The translations under genes were made by a program, and so were the position numbers. The notes beneath the pieces are model-generated. The model was not told where the DNA came from, did no database searches, and saw only the letters and a program-made list of their open reading frames with translations. Shown here piece after piece: positions 7,736 through 17,933 of a stretch of 64,000 nucleotides of DNA. The DNA comes from Streptomyces formicae. GTDB lineage: Bacteria > Actinomycetota > Actinomycetes > Streptomycetales > Streptomycetaceae. Within the stretch, counting starts at the first letter, position 1. Every line of letters starts with the position of its first letter. The stretch spans positions 6,240,001 to 6,304,000 of the forward strand of contig NZ_CP022685.1 of NCBI RefSeq assembly GCF_002556545.1, in the 5' to 3' direction.

Positions 7736-7814
7736 CTCATGCTCCTGGTGCGGTCGGTCTCTTGCGTCTCATCGTAAGCGGTGGGTCGGCGGCGCCACCC
7801 GGGGCGCCAACGAC

Positions 7815-7859
7815 GGTGGGCCCGCCCCCGAGCGACAAGCGCTCGGGACCGGGCCCACC
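7815..7859. terminator. Terminator after kgd
   Basis: An outer stem GGTGGGCCCG (7815-7824) pairs with CGGGCCCACC (7850-7859). An inner stem CCGAGCG (7828-7834) pairs with CGCTCGG (7840-7846). It lies 20 bases past the kgd stop on the minus strand. Confidence 0.75.
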
Positions 7860-7879
7860 GTACGGAGAACCGCCGAGGT

Positions 7880-10800
7880 CTAGGCCTCGAACACCTCGCG
7901 TACGAGCTGCTCCTGCTCCTGCTCGTGACGCTTCTTCGAGCCGACCGCGGGGGACGAGCCGTGCGGGCGCGAGATGCGGCGCAGGCGCTCGCCGTGCGGG
8001 ATGTCGGCGCCGACCGCCAGGTCCAGGTGGTCGATGAGGTTGAGGGCGATGAAGGGCCACGCGCCCTGGTTCGCCGGCTCCTCCTGCGCCCACAGGTACT
8101 TCTCGGCGTTCGGGAACTTGGCGATCTCCGCCTGGAGCTCGGCACCCGGCAGCGGGTACAGGCGCTCGATGCGGATGAGGGCCGTGTCCGTGGCGCCGCG
8201 CTTGGTGCGCTCCGCCTCCAGGTCGTAGTAGAGCTTGCCCGCGCAGAACACCACCTTGCGCACCGCGGCCGGGTCGACCGTCGCGTCGCCGATCACCGGG
8301 CGGAAGCCACCGCTGGTGAACTCCTCCGTCTTCGACGCGGCGGCCTTCAGGCGCAGCATCGACTTCGGGGTGAAGACGACCAGCGGCTTGTGGTGCGGGT
8401 TGTGCACCTGCCACCGCAGGAGGTGGAAGTAGTTCGACGGGAGCGTCGGCATCGCGACGGTCATGTTGTTCTGCGCGCACAGCTGGAGGAAGCGCTCGAT
8501 GCGGGCGGACGAGTGGTCCGGGCCCTGGCCCTCGTAGCCGTGGGGCAGCAGCAGCGTGACGCCGGAGTGCTGGTTCCACTTCTGCTCGGCGGCCGAGATG
8601 TACTCGTCCACCACCGTCTGCGCGCCGTTGACGAAGTCGCCGAACTGCGCCTCCCACATCACCAGAGCCTCGGGGCGGGCCAGCGAGTAGCCGTACTCGA
8701 AGCCCATCACCGCGTACTCGGAGAGCAGCGAGTCGTAGACGTTGTAGCGCGCCTGGTCCTCGGAGAGGTACAGAAGCGGCGTGAAGTCCTCGCCCGTCGC
8801 GCGGTCGATGAGCACCGCGTGGCGCTGACCGAACGTGCCGCGGCGCGAGTCCTGGCCCGACAGGCGGACCGGGGTGCCCTCCAGGAGCAGCGAGCCGATG
8901 GCGAGGGTCTCGCCCATGCCCCAGTCGATCGTGCCCTCTTCGACCATCGTCGCGCGGCGCTGCAGCTGCGGCAGCAGGCGCGGGTGGACGGTGACCCGGT
9001 CGGGGATGTTGACCTGGGACTCGGCGATCCGCTTCACGATCTCCTGGGAGATCGCGGTGTCGATCTTGACGGGGAACTCGGCCTCCGGCGCCGGGACCTC
9101 GGCCTCGCCGGGCTGCGCGGTGGCCTCGCGGACCTCCGTGAAGACCTTCTCCAGCTGGCCCTGGAAGTCCTGGAGCGCCTGCTCGGCCTCTTCCAGGGTG
9201 ATGTCGCCGCGACCGATGAGGGACTCGGTGTAGAGCTTGCGCACCGAGCGCTTCTTGTCGATCAGGTCGTACATCAGCGGCTGCGTGAACGCCGGGTTGT
9301 CCGACTCGTTGTGACCGCGGCGGCGGTAGCAGATGAGGTCGATGACCACATCCTTGTTGAACGCCTGGCGGAACTCGAAGGCGAGGCGGGCGACGCGGAC
9401 GACGGCCTCGGGGTCGTCGCCGTTCACGTGGAAGATCGGCGCCTCGATCATGCGGGCCACGTCCGTGGCGTACATGGAGGAGCGCGACGACTCCGGGGCG
9501 GCGGTGAAGCCGACCTGGTTGTTGATGACGATGTGGACCGTGCCGCCCGTGCGGTAACCGCGCAGCTGCGACATGTTCAGCGTCTCGGCGACCACACCCT
9601 GGCCCGCGAAGGCCGCGTCACCGTGCAGGGCGACGGGCAGGACCGTGAAGTCCGTGCCGCCCTTGTTGATGATGTCCTGCTTGGCGCGGACGATGCCCTC
9701 GATGATCGGGTCGACCGTCTCCAGGTGGGACGGGTTCGCCGCGAGCGAGACCTTGATCTGCTCGCCGTCGAGGCCGGTGAAGGTGCCCTCGGCGCCCAGG
9801 TGGTACTTCACGTCGCCGGAGCCGTGCATGGACTTGGGGTCCATGTTGCCCTCGAACTCGCGGAAGATCTGGGCGTACGACTTGCCGACGATGTTGGCGA
9901 GGACGTTCAGGCGGCCGCGGTGGGCCATGCCGATGACGACCTCGTCCAGGCGCGACTCGGCGGCGCTGTCGATGACGGCGTCGAGCAGCGGGATGACCGA
10001 CTCGCCGCCCTCCAGGGAGAAGCGCTTCTGGCCGACGTACTTCGTCTGCAGGAAGGTCTCGAAGGCCTCGGCGGAGTTCAGCCGGCGCAGGATGCGCAGC
10101 TGCTCCTCGCGCTCCGGCTTCGTGGCGTGCTGGCGCTCGATGCGGTCCTGGAGCCACCTGCGCTGCTTCGGGTCCTGGATGTGCATGAACTCGACGCCGG
10201 TGGTGCGGCAGTACGAGTCGCGCAGGACGCCGAGGACGTCGCGCAGCTTCATCATCGACTTGCCGGCGAAGCCGCCGACCGCGAACTCCCGCTCCAGGTC
10301 CCACAGGGTGAGGCCGTGCTCGGTGATGTCCAGGTCGGGGTGCTTGCGCTGCTTGTACTCCAGCGGGTCCGTGTCGGCCATGACGTGGCCGCGCACCCGG
10401 TAGGAGTGGATCAGCTCGAAGACGCGGGCGGCCTTCGTGACGTCGTCGTCGTGCGAGGCGTCGATGTCCTTGAGCCAGCGGACCGGCTCGTAGGGGATCC
10501 GGAGCGCCTTGAAGATCTCGTCGTAGAAGTCCTGCTCGCCGAGGAGGAGGTTCGCGACGATGCGCAGGAACTCGCCGGAGGCGGCGCCCTGGATGACCCG
10601 GTGGTCGTAGGTCGACGTGAGCGTCATGACCTTCGAGATGCCGAGCTTGTTCAGGGTGTCCTGGGAGGTGCCCTGGAACTCCGCCGGGTAGTCCATCGAG
10701 CCGACGCCCATGATGACCGACTGGCCGGGCATCAGGCGGGGGACCGAGTGGACGGTGCCGAGGCCGCCGGGGTTGGTCAGCGAGACCGTGACGCCGGTGA

Positions 10801-11665
10801 AGTCGTCCATGCCGAGCTTGCCGTCGCGGGCGCGCCGGACGATGTCCTCGTAGGCCTGCCAGAACTCGAAGAAGTTCAGGGTCTCGGCCTTCTTGATGCC
10901 CGCGACCACGAGCTGGCGGTCGCCGTTGGGCTTCACCAGGTCGATGGCGAGGCCGAAGTTGATGTGCTCCGGCTTGACCAGGGTCGGCTTGCCGTCCTTC
11001 TCCACGAAGGAGTAGTTCATCGACGGCATGGCCTTGATGGCCTGCACCATCGCGTACCCGATGAGGTGCGTGAAGGAGATCTTCCCGCCGCGGGCGCGCT
11101 TGAGGTGGTTGTTGATGACGATGCGGTTGTCGAAGAGCAGCTTCACCGGGACCGCGCGCACCGACGTGGCGGTGGGGACCTCGATGGAGGCGTTCATGTT
11201 CTTCGCGACAGCGGCCGAGGGACCGCGCAGCGTCACGTACTCGGGCCCTGCCGGGGCCTCCTTCGCGGGCTCCGCCTTGGCGGCGGGCTTCGCGGCGGCG
11301 GGCTTGGCCGCGGGGGCCGGAGCGGCGGCCGCGGGCTTCGCGGCGGGGGCTGCCGGAGCCGCGGGGGCGGCGGGCGCGGCCTTGGCCGCGGGCTTCGCCG
11401 GGGCGGCGGGAGTGGTGGGCGCGGCCCCCGCGGCCGCGTCACCCGCCGGCTTCGCCGGGGCGGCGGCTACGGAAGCGCCCACCCCTGGCTTGTAGTCGGC
11501 GAAGAAGTCCCACCAGGCTCGGTCGACCGAATTCGGGTCCTGGAGGTACTGCTGATAGATCTCGTCGACGAGCCACTCGTTGGGACCGAAGGCAGCAGCA
11601 GGGTCCTTGCCCTGACCGTCTTGGTCGGTCGAGATGCTCGAGCTACTGGGGGACTGTGACGACAC
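7880..11665 (-). CDS. kgd: Multifunctional 2-oxoglutarate decarboxylase/dehydrogenase (Kgd/SucA-type)
   Basis: This protein of about 1261 residues has the actinobacterial OdhA/Kgd layout. An N-terminal segment ([20 protein letters not shown]) is followed by a long Ala/Pro/Lys linker (about 45-125). Next is an E2-like acyltransferase domain with the catalytic [13 protein letters not shown] near residue 355, then the thiamine-diphosphate E1 domain ([24 protein letters not shown]) and a C-terminal transketolase-like domain. It decarboxylates 2-oxoglutarate in the TCA cycle, working with the pyruvate dehydrogenase E2/E3 components. GTG 11665 is preferred because a purine-rich AGAGGG precedes it; GTG 11692 is an in-frame alternative adding nine residues. 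The long opposite-strand ORF here is a GC-bias shadow. Confidence 0.96.
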   Translation of the reverse strand: MSSQSPSSSSISTDQDGQGKDPAAAFGPNEWLVDEIYQQYLQDPNSVDRAWWDFFADYKPGVGASVAAAPAKPAGDAAAGAAPTTPAAPAKPAAKAAPAAPAAPAAPAAKPAAAAPAPAAKPAAAKPAAKAEPAKEAPAGPEYVTLRGPSAAVAKNMNASIEVPTATSVRAVPVKLLFDNRIVINNHLKRARGGKISFTHLIGYAMVQAIKAMPSMNYSFVEKDGKPTLVKPEHINFGLAIDLVKPNGDRQLVVAGIKKAETLNFFEFWQAYEDIVRRARDGKLGMDDFTGVTVSLTNPGGLGTVHSVPRLMPGQSVIMGVGSMDYPAEFQGTSQDTLNKLGISKVMTLTSTYDHRVIQGAASGEFLRIVANLLLGEQDFYDEIFKALRIPYEPVRWLKDIDASHDDDVTKAARVFELIHSYRVRGHVMADTDPLEYKQRKHPDLDITEHGLTLWDLEREFAVGGFAGKSMMKLRDVLGVLRDSYCRTTGVEFMHIQDPKQRRWLQDRIERQHATKPEREEQLRILRRLNSAEAFETFLQTKYVGQKRFSLEGGESVIPLLDAVIDSAAESRLDEVVIGMAHRGRLNVLANIVGKSYAQIFREFEGNMDPKSMHGSGDVKYHLGAEGTFTGLDGEQIKVSLAANPSHLETVDPIIEGIVRAKQDIINKGGTDFTVLPVALHGDAAFAGQGVVAETLNMSQLRGYRTGGTVHIVINNQVGFTAAPESSRSSMYATDVARMIEAPIFHVNGDDPEAVVRVARLAFEFRQAFNKDVVIDLICYRRRGHNESDNPAFTQPLMYDLIDKKRSVRKLYTESLIGRGDITLEEAEQALQDFQGQLEKVFTEVREATAQPGEAEVPAPEAEFPVKIDTAISQEIVKRIAESQVNIPDRVTVHPRLLPQLQRRATMVEEGTIDWGMGETLAIGSLLLEGTPVRLSGQDSRRGTFGQRHAVLIDRATGEDFTPLLYLSEDQARYNVYDSLLSEYAVMGFEYGYSLARPEALVMWEAQFGDFVNGAQTVVDEYISAAEQKWNQHSGVTLLLPHGYEGQGPDHSSARIERFLQLCAQNNMTVAMPTLPSNYFHLLRWQVHNPHHKPLVVFTPKSMLRLKAAASKTEEFTSGGFRPVIGDATVDPAAVRKVVFCAGKLYYDLEAERTKRGATDTALIRIERLYPLPGAELQAEIAKFPNAEKYLWAQEEPANQGAWPFIALNLIDHLDLAVGADIPHGERLRRISRPHGSSPAVGSKKRHEQEQEQLVREVFEA

Positions 11666-11941
11666 GGCGGTAACCGCCCTCTTCCGCTTCACAAGGTGAT
11701 GGACAGCGGGAATTAAGGCTACGCCTCCATTGCCACGAGGTGCAGACCGGGCCCGTCATCCGTCGCGTAAGTCACACCGGAACGAGGGTTTCAGGGCGCT
11801 GAATGGCGGGAAACAAGCGAGGTTCTGCAACGCCAGATGGCCGCGCGGGTACGCCGGTGAGGCGTCTACGCGCGGCGGCGGCGCCCGGGCGGGGCTGACA
11901 TCCGCCCGCGGTCCGCTTCCGTCTCGAACCCTACGTCAACT

Positions 11942-13021
11942 TCACACTTCGGGCAGGCCCGGAAGGGTGACCTGGATGCGGCAGCCCCGAGGGGATTCGG
12001 CCACTCCGATGTGACCGCCGTGCAGATCGACCGCCCAGCGGGCGATGGCGAGGCCGAGGCCCGTGCCGCCGTCGTTGCCCTGGCCGTGGACGGGGGCGCC
12101 CGCGTGGCTGCCCCGGTTGAAGCGCTCGAAGACGCGGTGCCACTCGGACTCCGGGATGCCGGGGCCCTCGTCGAGCACCTCCAGGTCCAGCGACTCGGGG
12201 TAGGGGCCGCGCCGGGCGCGCACCGTCACCCGCCCGTGCGGAGGGCTGTGCTTGACGGCGTTGTCGATGAGGTTCGCCACGACCTGGTGCAGCCGCTCCG
12301 CGTCCGCGTGGGCCGTCAGCTCGGGCGGCGACACGTCGAGGTGCAGATGGACGTCCGTACGCGTATGGCTGCCGGAGCCCGACGCGATGCCCGCGCGCGC
12401 GGAGGCGACCATGTTGGCCTCCTTCAGGACGCCCGACAGATAGGGCCACACCTCGAAGCGGCGGGCCTTCAGCGGGACGACGCCGTTGTCCAGGCGGGAC
12501 AGGTCCAGGAGGGTGTCCACGAGCCTGCCGAGGCGTTCCGTCTGCTTCAGGGCGGTACGCATGGTCTCCGGGTCGGCAGCGGAGACGCCGTCCACGACGT
12601 TCTCCAGGACCGCGCGCAGACCGGCGATGGGGGTGCGCAGCTCGTGCGAGACGTTGGCGACGAGTTCCTTGCGCTGCCGGTCCTGGGCCTCCAGGTCGTC
12701 GGCCATGCGGTTGATGGTGGAGGCCACGTCGCCCAGCTCGTCGCGCCGGTCGGCGCCGCGCACCCGGCGCGTGTAGTCGCCGTGCGAGACGGCGCGGGCC
12801 ACCGCGTTCATCTCGTCGAGCGGCGCGGTGAGGCTGTGCGCCACGAACTGGGTGATCAGGAGCGTGGCGATCACCGAGAAGACGGTGATGAAGCGCAGCT
12901 CGGTCTCCGTCTTCATCGCCACCAGGAGCAGGCCCGTGGTGATGAAGACGGAGACGACGACGAGGGCGCCGAGCTTCGTCTTGATGGAGAAAGGCTGCAG
13001 CCCTCCGAAGGGCCCGCTCAT
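11942..13021 (-). CDS. Two-component sensor histidine kinase
   Basis: This protein of about 359 residues has two N-terminal membrane segments (LGALVVVSVFITTGLLLVA and ITVFSVIATLLITQFVA), a HAMP linker, a phospho-acceptor helix (ANVSHELRTPIAGL) and a complete ATPase domain (N-box DNAVKHSPP, DEGPGIPE, GTGLGLAIA). The extracytoplasmic loop is very short, so it probably senses through the membrane or with a partner. The ATG at 13021 lies 13 bases after the response regulator stop. An in-frame start at 13069 would overlap the regulator by 35 bases. The pair forms one operon; its stimulus is unknown. Confidence 0.92.
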   Translation of the reverse strand: MSGPFGGLQPFSIKTKLGALVVVSVFITTGLLLVAMKTETELRFITVFSVIATLLITQFVAHSLTAPLDEMNAVARAVSHGDYTRRVRGADRRDELGDVASTINRMADDLEAQDRQRKELVANVSHELRTPIAGLRAVLENVVDGVSAADPETMRTALKQTERLGRLVDTLLDLSRLDNGVVPLKARRFEVWPYLSGVLKEANMVASARAGIASGSGSHTRTDVHLHLDVSPPELTAHADAERLHQVVANLIDNAVKHSPPHGRVTVRARRGPYPESLDLEVLDEGPGIPESEWHRVFERFNRGSHAGAPVHGQGNDGGTGLGLAIARWAVDLHGGHIGVAESPRGCRIQVTLPGLPEV

Positions 13022-13034
13022 CGCAGGGCCCGCC

Positions 13035-13775
13035 TCACGGTGTGGGTGTCTCGAGGGCGTACCCGACACCGTGCACCGTGCGGATCCGCTCCGCGCCGAT
13101 CTTCCGGCGCAGCGCCTTGATGTGGCTGTCGACGGTGCGGGTCCCCGACGCGTCGGCCCAGTCCCACACCTCGGCGAGCAGCTGCTCGCGCGAGAGCACC
13201 GCGCGCGGTGTGTTGGCCAGACAGACGAGCAGGTCGAACTCCGTGGGCGTCAGGTGGACGTCCTCGCTGCGCACCCGCACCCGCCGCTGGGCGTGGTCGA
13301 TCTCCAGCTCGCCCAGGCGCAGGATGCCGCTGCGGGGCGTGGTCGCGGCGAGCGCGGCCCGCTCGACCCTGCGCAGCAGCACGTGCACGCGCGCCGCCAG
13401 CTCTCGCATGGAGAACGGCTTGGTCATGTAGTCGTCCGCGCCGACGCCAAGCCCGACCAGCATGTCCGTCTCGTCGTCACGCGCGGTGAGCATGAGGACG
13501 GGCACGGGCCGCTGGGCCTGCACCCGGCGGCACACCTCCAGGCCGTCGAAGCCCGGCAGCATGATGTCGAGAATCAGCAGGTCGGGCTGCCACGCCTGGG
13601 CGGTGTCGACCGCCGAAGGACCGTCGCCCGCCGTTTGCACGACAAAACCCTCGGCGCGCAGCCGGGCGGCGATGGCGTCGACGATCGTCGGGTCGTCCTC
13701 GACCACCAGCACCCGGCGCTGGGCGCCGGGCATCGCCGCCGTAGCGCCGTTGTGGGAGGTGTGTGTCTGCTCCAT
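13035..13775 (-). CDS. OmpR-family response regulator
   Basis: This 246-residue protein has a receiver domain (VLVVEDDPTIVDAIAARL, phospho-acceptor Asp in LLILDIMLPGFDG, Lys in YMTKPFSM) and a C-terminal winged helix (LTPTEFDLLVCLANTP, DSHIKALRRKIG, TVHGVGYAL). It is the cognate partner of the histidine kinase that follows in the same operon. It is a transcription factor whose targets cannot be inferred from this window. Confidence 0.94.
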   Translation of the reverse strand: MEQTHTSHNGATAAMPGAQRRVLVVEDDPTIVDAIAARLRAEGFVVQTAGDGPSAVDTAQAWQPDLLILDIMLPGFDGLEVCRRVQAQRPVPVLMLTARDDETDMLVGLGVGADDYMTKPFSMRELAARVHVLLRRVERAALAATTPRSGILRLGELEIDHAQRRVRVRSEDVHLTPTEFDLLVCLANTPRAVLSREQLLAEVWDWADASGTRTVDSHIKALRRKIGAERIRTVHGVGYALETPTP

Positions 13776-13841
13776 CGCCCCGCCCCTGACACTGATCGCT
13801 TGTGTTCGGTCAGCAGGGTACGGGGCGCGAAGGCACCTCGG

Positions 13842-14519
13842 CTACGCAGCCCTTACGCCGAGATGCACCACGTCGGGGACGCCTCGGGCAACGGGGATCT
13901 CTTTGGTGCGTACCCCACAGAATCCGGCATTCCGTAGAGAGTCTTCGAAAATGGACGAGGGCTGGGCGGACCAGACGGCGAGTACTCCGCCGGGGTTGAG
14001 GCGGGCTTTGCAGGAGGCCAGACCGGCAGGCGAATAAAGGGAGTTGTTGCCCTCGGTCACGGTCCAGTCGGGTCCGTTGTCGATGTCGAGACAGAGGGCG
14101 TCGAAGGTGTCATCGGTGCCCTCGACGTACGCGACCAGGTCTGTGTGCAGGATCTCGGTGCGGGAATCGGCGAGGGCCGCGCCGGAGAGCCCGGCCAGCG
14201 GCCCGCCGCGATGCCAGTCGATGATCGCCCGCTCGCGCTCGACCACGGCGATGCGTCCCCAGCGCGGGTCCGCGGCGGCGTGGGCGAGCGAGAAGCCGAC
14301 GCCGAGTCCGCCGATCAGGACATCGGGCGCCGGCCGGTCGTCGAGGGCGTCGCGCGCCGCGTCGACGAGCAGCCGCTCCGAACGTCCGTCCGAGGTGTCC
14401 ATCAGGAAACAGCCGTTGGCGATGATCTGCAGCAGCTCACCGTGGCGCCGCAGTACGACTTCGCCGTACGGCCCCTCGCGCCGGTCGAGGACGACGGGGG
14501 CGGTGGTGTGGGTGTGCAT
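13842..14519 (-). CDS. Spermidine synthase-like methyltransferase-fold protein
   Basis: This 225-residue protein has the polyamine-synthase/methyltransferase fold. It shows a nucleotide-binding glycine motif (DVLIGGLGVGFSLAHA), an acidic residue at the end of strand 2 (IAVVERE) and the acidic LCLDIDNGPDW motif where spermidine synthases carry active-site aspartates. Whether it makes polyamines is uncertain, since many actinobacterial members are uncharacterised. ATG 14519 is chosen because a TACGCT -10-like hexamer lies seven bases upstream with no ribosome site, implying a leaderless mRNA; ATG 14549 is an alternative. The gene is monocistronic and divergent from the rhomboid-like gene. Confidence 0.75.
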   Translation of the reverse strand: MHTHTTAPVVLDRREGPYGEVVLRRHGELLQIIANGCFLMDTSDGRSERLLVDAARDALDDRPAPDVLIGGLGVGFSLAHAAADPRWGRIAVVERERAIIDWHRGGPLAGLSGAALADSRTEILHTDLVAYVEGTDDTFDALCLDIDNGPDWTVTEGNNSLYSPAGLASCKARLNPGGVLAVWSAQPSSIFEDSLRNAGFCGVRTKEIPVARGVPDVVHLGVRAA

Positions 14520-14692
14520 GGCGCTCAGCGTAGAAGAGAGGCCCGTCATCCCACCCGGCCCCGACCGAACCCGGCGACAACGCGCATTCGGGCTCCCGGG
14601 TTGCTGTGAATCGGCCCTCACGTGGCGTCGGTCATAGACAACGCGGGAAAAGGGGGCAAAGGGTGGGCCGGGACGGAAGGAGCGCCTCACCC

Positions 14693-15538
14693 GTGAACCA
14701 GAGCGTCAAGTCTGCCGAGGTCGCGCCCGGGTCCCAGGAGGACCCGGCGCCGCACCTGAACGGAATCCCCGCGCAGCCCCCACCGGCGGACGGCCGCGTT
14801 CGAGAACGGGTGTACCGGGACGGTCCCGCACTCGCGCAACCGGAGCCTTCCGCGCACTCGGCGGACACGCGCGGGCGGACCGTCACCGCGGCGAAGCTCC
14901 GCCCCCGGCACCTCCTCCCCACCCCCAAGGGCACCCCCTTCACCTTCGTCTACGCCCTGGTCCTGGTGGCCACCTCCCTCCTCACCGAGTACGCCGACCC
15001 GGACCTCGTCTACTCGCTGCTCCAGGGCTCCAGCACGGACGTCACCAACCTCGCCCACGCGCCCGCCCTGGTCCTGGTGGCCAGCGCCCTGTGGATCGCG
15101 GGCGGCATCACCTCGCCGTACGCGATCGGCTTCCTGCTCGTCCTGACCGCGCTGGAACGCCGCATCGGCGCCTGGCGCACCGCGGGCGTCTTCCTGCTCG
15201 GGCACGGGGTCGCCACGCTCGCCACCGAGATCCCCGTCGGCCTCTCGGTCCTCGCGGGCCACCTGCCCGACAGCTCGCTGCACCGCCTCGACTACGGCAT
15301 CAGCTTCGGCGTGGCGGCCAGCGTCGGCGCGCTCGCGGGCCTGCTCGCGCCCTGGCTGCGCTGGATCGTCCTGGCCGGTTTCGGTCTGATGCTGATCGAC
15401 GACCTGGTGGCGTTCGCCGACCCGATGACGAACTGGGGCCACCTGCTGGCGCTCCTGATCGGCGTGGCCACCTGGCCCCTGCTCAGGCGCGCGCGTCAGT
15501 CGCGCGCCCCGTCGGGACGCGCCCCGCACGAGGCGTAG
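14693..15538 (+). CDS. Rhomboid-like multi-pass membrane protein
   Basis: This 281-residue protein starts at GTG 14693, preceded by GGAAGGAG. A disordered N-terminal 75 residues lead into about six transmembrane helices (FTFVYALVLVATSLLTEYA, AHAPALVLVASALWIAGG, PYAIGFLLVLTALERRI, and others). The arrangement is rhomboid-like: a candidate serine in ISFGVAASVGALAG and a candidate histidine in the last helix (NWGHLLALLIG). The canonical GxSG is not intact, so protease activity is doubtful. Its 3' end overlaps the convergent membrane-protein gene by 43 bp. Confidence 0.72.
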   Translation: MNQSVKSAEVAPGSQEDPAPHLNGIPAQPPPADGRVRERVYRDGPALAQPEPSAHSADTRGRTVTAAKLRPRHLLPTPKGTPFTFVYALVLVATSLLTEYADPDLVYSLLQGSSTDVTNLAHAPALVLVASALWIAGGITSPYAIGFLLVLTALERRIGAWRTAGVFLLGHGVATLATEIPVGLSVLAGHLPDSSLHRLDYGISFGVAASVGALAGLLAPWLRWIVLAGFGLMLIDDLVAFADPMTNWGHLLALLIGVATWPLLRRARQSRAPSGRAPHEA

Positions 15539-16128
15539 AGCGCGCCGCCGCAGACGAAGAGAGCCGCCGCCACCGCCCAGGCCGCGCCCTGCGGCCCCGG
15601 CTGCATCGCCCAGGCCCAGACGGCGGAGGACCCGCCGGGCCGCGCGGGCGCGGCGAGGTAGACCGCGCCCGCGTAAACGGTCACCGGCAGCCAGCTCAGC
15701 CGCGCGCCGATCAGCGCGGCCGCCCCGGCCGCGAGGCCCACGTCCCCGAGGACGTTGCGGACGACCGCGGCGGCGCCGAACCGGGCGGGGAACCCCGGCA
15801 GGGCGAGCGCGAGCAGCCCCGCCGCGAGCGCCGTGAGGGCCACGAGCTGGGCGGCGCGCCGCGGCCACCACGGTCGTACGGCCGTGCGGTCGAGCTCGTC
15901 GCTGTGGCTGTGCAGCCCGGTGCCGACGGCGGCGGCGACGAGGAGCGGGGCGAGCACGACGACGGGGACGCGGGCGTTGTTCCCGTAGCCGAGCCGCTCC
16001 TGGAGCAGGTGGCCGCCCCAGGCGGCGGCAGCGGCGGCGCACAGCAGGCTCGCGAGGGTGAGGGGGAGCGCCTGGGACCGTGCGTGCAGCAGCCGACCGT
16101 CGGCGCGGGCCGGGTGGCGGAGGTTCAC
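15496..16128 (-). CDS. Integral membrane protein, last gene of the sigma/ABC operon
   Basis: This 210-residue hydrophobic protein has about five or six membrane helices (LPLTLASLLCAAAAAAWGGHLL, VPVVVLAPLLVAAAVGTGL, and others). GTG 16128 overlaps the stop of the preceding permease (GTGA), so it is translationally coupled and probably a second subunit of the exporter. No family motif is recognised. It ends inside the convergent rhomboid-like gene. Confidence 0.7.
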   Translation of the reverse strand: MNLRHPARADGRLLHARSQALPLTLASLLCAAAAAAWGGHLLQERLGYGNNARVPVVVLAPLLVAAAVGTGLHSHSDELDRTAVRPWWPRRAAQLVALTALAAGLLALALPGFPARFGAAAVVRNVLGDVGLAAGAAALIGARLSWLPVTVYAGAVYLAAPARPGGSSAVWAWAMQPGPQGAAWAVAAALFVCGGALYASCGARPDGARD

Positions 16129-17459
16129 GGCGACGGCACCCGAGCGGCGTCGCAGCGGTCCGCGGCGAAGTACTCCGTGAGGAAGGCCGCCCGCTCCCGG
16201 GCGCCCAACGCCTCGATCTTCCGCAACTGGCGCTCCGCACCGGGCCCGTAGTACGCGAAGGACGGCGACGGCGCGAGCCACTGGATCACGGCGTCGGCGA
16301 TCTCCGTGGACCGCGTCGAGTAACCGCCCCCGTCCGCGCCCGGCGGGCACTCCTCGGCGAACAGCTCGCCGGCGACGGAGTTCGCGTACGCGGCGGGGTC
16401 GACGAGCCGGTCGCGCACCGAGGCGAGTTCCAGGTCGGCCAGGCGGGCCGTGCCCGCGGCGGTGCCCGAGCGGGGCGCGGGACGGCCGTCGGGCGACGTC
16501 TCCCAGGGCCCGCCGACGAGCCGTTCGGGCGCGCTTCGCACCCCGCGCAGCTTGGTGCGCAGGTCCGTCAGGGCCGCACCCACCTGGGGGAGCAGCCGCC
16601 GCTCGACACGGGTCACACACACTTTCGGGGCGCCGTCGTCGCAGACGAGTGCGGCCGCCGCGGGATCGGGGCGCCACAGACCTCCGCCGGTCTGTACGAG
16701 CAGTGCCGCGGCGCAGCCCGCGGCGGCGAGCGGGACGAGTGCGGTGGACCGTGTCCTGGCCGCGAGCAGCAGCAGCGCGCCGACCGCGAGCCCGGCCGTC
16801 CAGAGGGCGCTCACCGGGCCGAACCACCACACGGGGCGGTCCCAGTCGTAGCCGTGGTCGAGGGCGGGGGAGAGCAGGCTGAGGTGCGACGTGGTGTAGC
16901 TCGCCGAGCCGAGGACGACGTAGGCCGCCGCGGCGAGCAGCGGCGCGGTCAGCCGCCAGGGGACCACACGGCCCGCCACGAAGCCGAGGACGGCCAGCGC
17001 GCCGAGTGCCACCGCGTCCGCCATGAGCAGCGACAGGAACGGGCGGCCCGCGCTCGCGTACGGCCAGGTCGCCAGCAGGCAGCCGGTCGCGGCGACGAGA
17101 TGGCCCAGTACGGGCCAGCACACGGCGGGCGCCAGCGCGAGCAGGGTCTGCCGCAGCGGCGACCGGGGCAGCGACGCGCGCAGGGCGAGGGTGCCGCGGC
17201 GCCGCTCGCGGCCCCCGGTCCAGCAGCCCGTCGCGAGCGCGAGCGGCCCGCCGAGCAGCAGTCCGGCGGTCCGCAGCGAGTCCCCGGTCCTGGCCCAACT
17301 GCCCTGCCAGTCCTGGGCGTGGGTGCCCATGGCGAGGGCGACGACACCCAGCACGGCGAGGCCGGACCAGGGGCCGGGGCCGCGGCGGAGTTCGGCGGCG
17401 AGGGGGTGCGGGGTGCGGGGATGTGCGCCGTGGGGGCGTGTGGTGCGGGAAGTGGTCAC
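16125..17459 (-). CDS. ABC-2-type transporter permease / membrane protein with large periplasmic-side domain
   Basis: This 444-residue protein has about six to eight membrane helices in residues 30-260 (PWSGLAVLGVVALAMGTHA, AGLLLGGPLALATGCWTGG, VALGALAVLGFVAGRVV, and others). A C-terminal domain of about 180 residues has cysteines and probably lies outside the membrane. It is encoded directly after the ABC ATPase in the same operon and is the likely permease. GTG 17459 overlaps the stop of the last of three 53-codon ORFs produced by tandem amplification of the ATPase/permease junction. Its first 25 residues are therefore repeated three more times upstream. Confidence 0.78.
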   Translation of the reverse strand: MTTSRTTRPHGAHPRTPHPLAAELRRGPGPWSGLAVLGVVALAMGTHAQDWQGSWARTGDSLRTAGLLLGGPLALATGCWTGGRERRRGTLALRASLPRSPLRQTLLALAPAVCWPVLGHLVAATGCLLATWPYASAGRPFLSLLMADAVALGALAVLGFVAGRVVPWRLTAPLLAAAAYVVLGSASYTTSHLSLLSPALDHGYDWDRPVWWFGPVSALWTAGLAVGALLLLAARTRSTALVPLAAAGCAAALLVQTGGGLWRPDPAAAALVCDDGAPKVCVTRVERRLLPQVGAALTDLRTKLRGVRSAPERLVGGPWETSPDGRPAPRSGTAAGTARLADLELASVRDRLVDPAAYANSVAGELFAEECPPGADGGGYSTRSTEIADAVIQWLAPSPSFAYYGPGAERQLRKIEALGARERAAFLTEYFAADRCDAARVPSP

Positions 17460-17617
17460 TTTCGGGCTCCGGCGGTGGCCGTGCGGTGGTCCCTCAGGGC
17501 CGTTGTGTAGCCGCGCTCGATGGGGTTGGGGCTGGGGTCGGGGCGGAGTTCGGCGGCCGGGGGATGCGTGGTGCGGGGGCGTGCGCCGTGGGGGCGTGTG
17601 GTGCGGGAAGTGGTCAC
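17456..17617 (-). CDS. 53-codon chimeric ORF, copy 3 of tandem junction array
   Basis: It starts with GTG 17617 inside the stop of copy 2 and ends with TGA overlapping the permease start (GTG 17459). It encodes the permease N-terminus ([18 protein letters not shown]) fused to the ATPase C-terminus (NPIERGYTAALRNHRTATAG). It is probably an amplification by-product, but it would have to be translated for ribosomes to reach the permease by coupling. Confidence 0.4.
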   Translation of the reverse strand: MTTSRTTRPHGARPRTTHPPAAELRPDPSPNPIERGYTTALRDHRTATAGARK

Positions 17618-17775
17618 TTTCGGGCTCCGGCGGTGGCCGTGCGGTGGTTCCTCAGGGCTGCCGTGTAGCCGCGCTCGATGGGGTTGGGGCTGGGGTCGGG
17701 GCGGAGTTCGGCGGCCGGGGGATGCGTGGTGCGGGGGCGTGCGCCGTGGGGGCGTGTGGTGCGGGAAGTGGTCAC
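17614..17775 (-). CDS. 53-codon chimeric ORF, copy 2 of tandem junction array
   Basis: Same composition as copy 3: permease N-terminus joined to ATPase C-terminus. GTG 17775 overlaps the stop of copy 1, and its TGA overlaps the start of copy 3. No independent function is expected. Confidence 0.4.
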   Translation of the reverse strand: MTTSRTTRPHGARPRTTHPPAAELRPDPSPNPIERGYTAALRNHRTATAGARK

Positions 17776-17933
17776 TTTCGGGCTCCGGCGGTGGCCGTGC
17801 GGTGGTTCCTCAGGGCTGCCGTGTAGCCGCGCTCGATGGGGTTGGGGCTGGGGTCGGGGCGGAGTTCGGCGGCCGGGGGATGCGTGGTGCGGAGGCGTGT
17901 GCCGTGGGGGCGTGTGGTGCGGGAAGTGGTCAC
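17772..17933 (-). CDS. 53-codon chimeric ORF, copy 1 of tandem junction array
   Basis: GTG 17933 overlaps the TGA of the full-length ABC ATPase, so this ORF sits where the permease originally began. It reads GTRLRTTH where the other copies read GARPRTTH, so it has diverged a little. It ends with a TGA overlapping copy 2. Confidence 0.4.
   Translation of the reverse strand: MTTSRTTRPHGTRLRTTHPPAAELRPDPSPNPIERGYTAALRNHRTATAGARK

Noticed and set aside
7781-11659. A 1292-codon open frame on the plus strand opposite kgd
   Set aside because: It mirrors kgd codon positions in very GC-rich DNA; composition is L/V/R/G/D-rich without domains, and kgd is fully conserved on the other strand.
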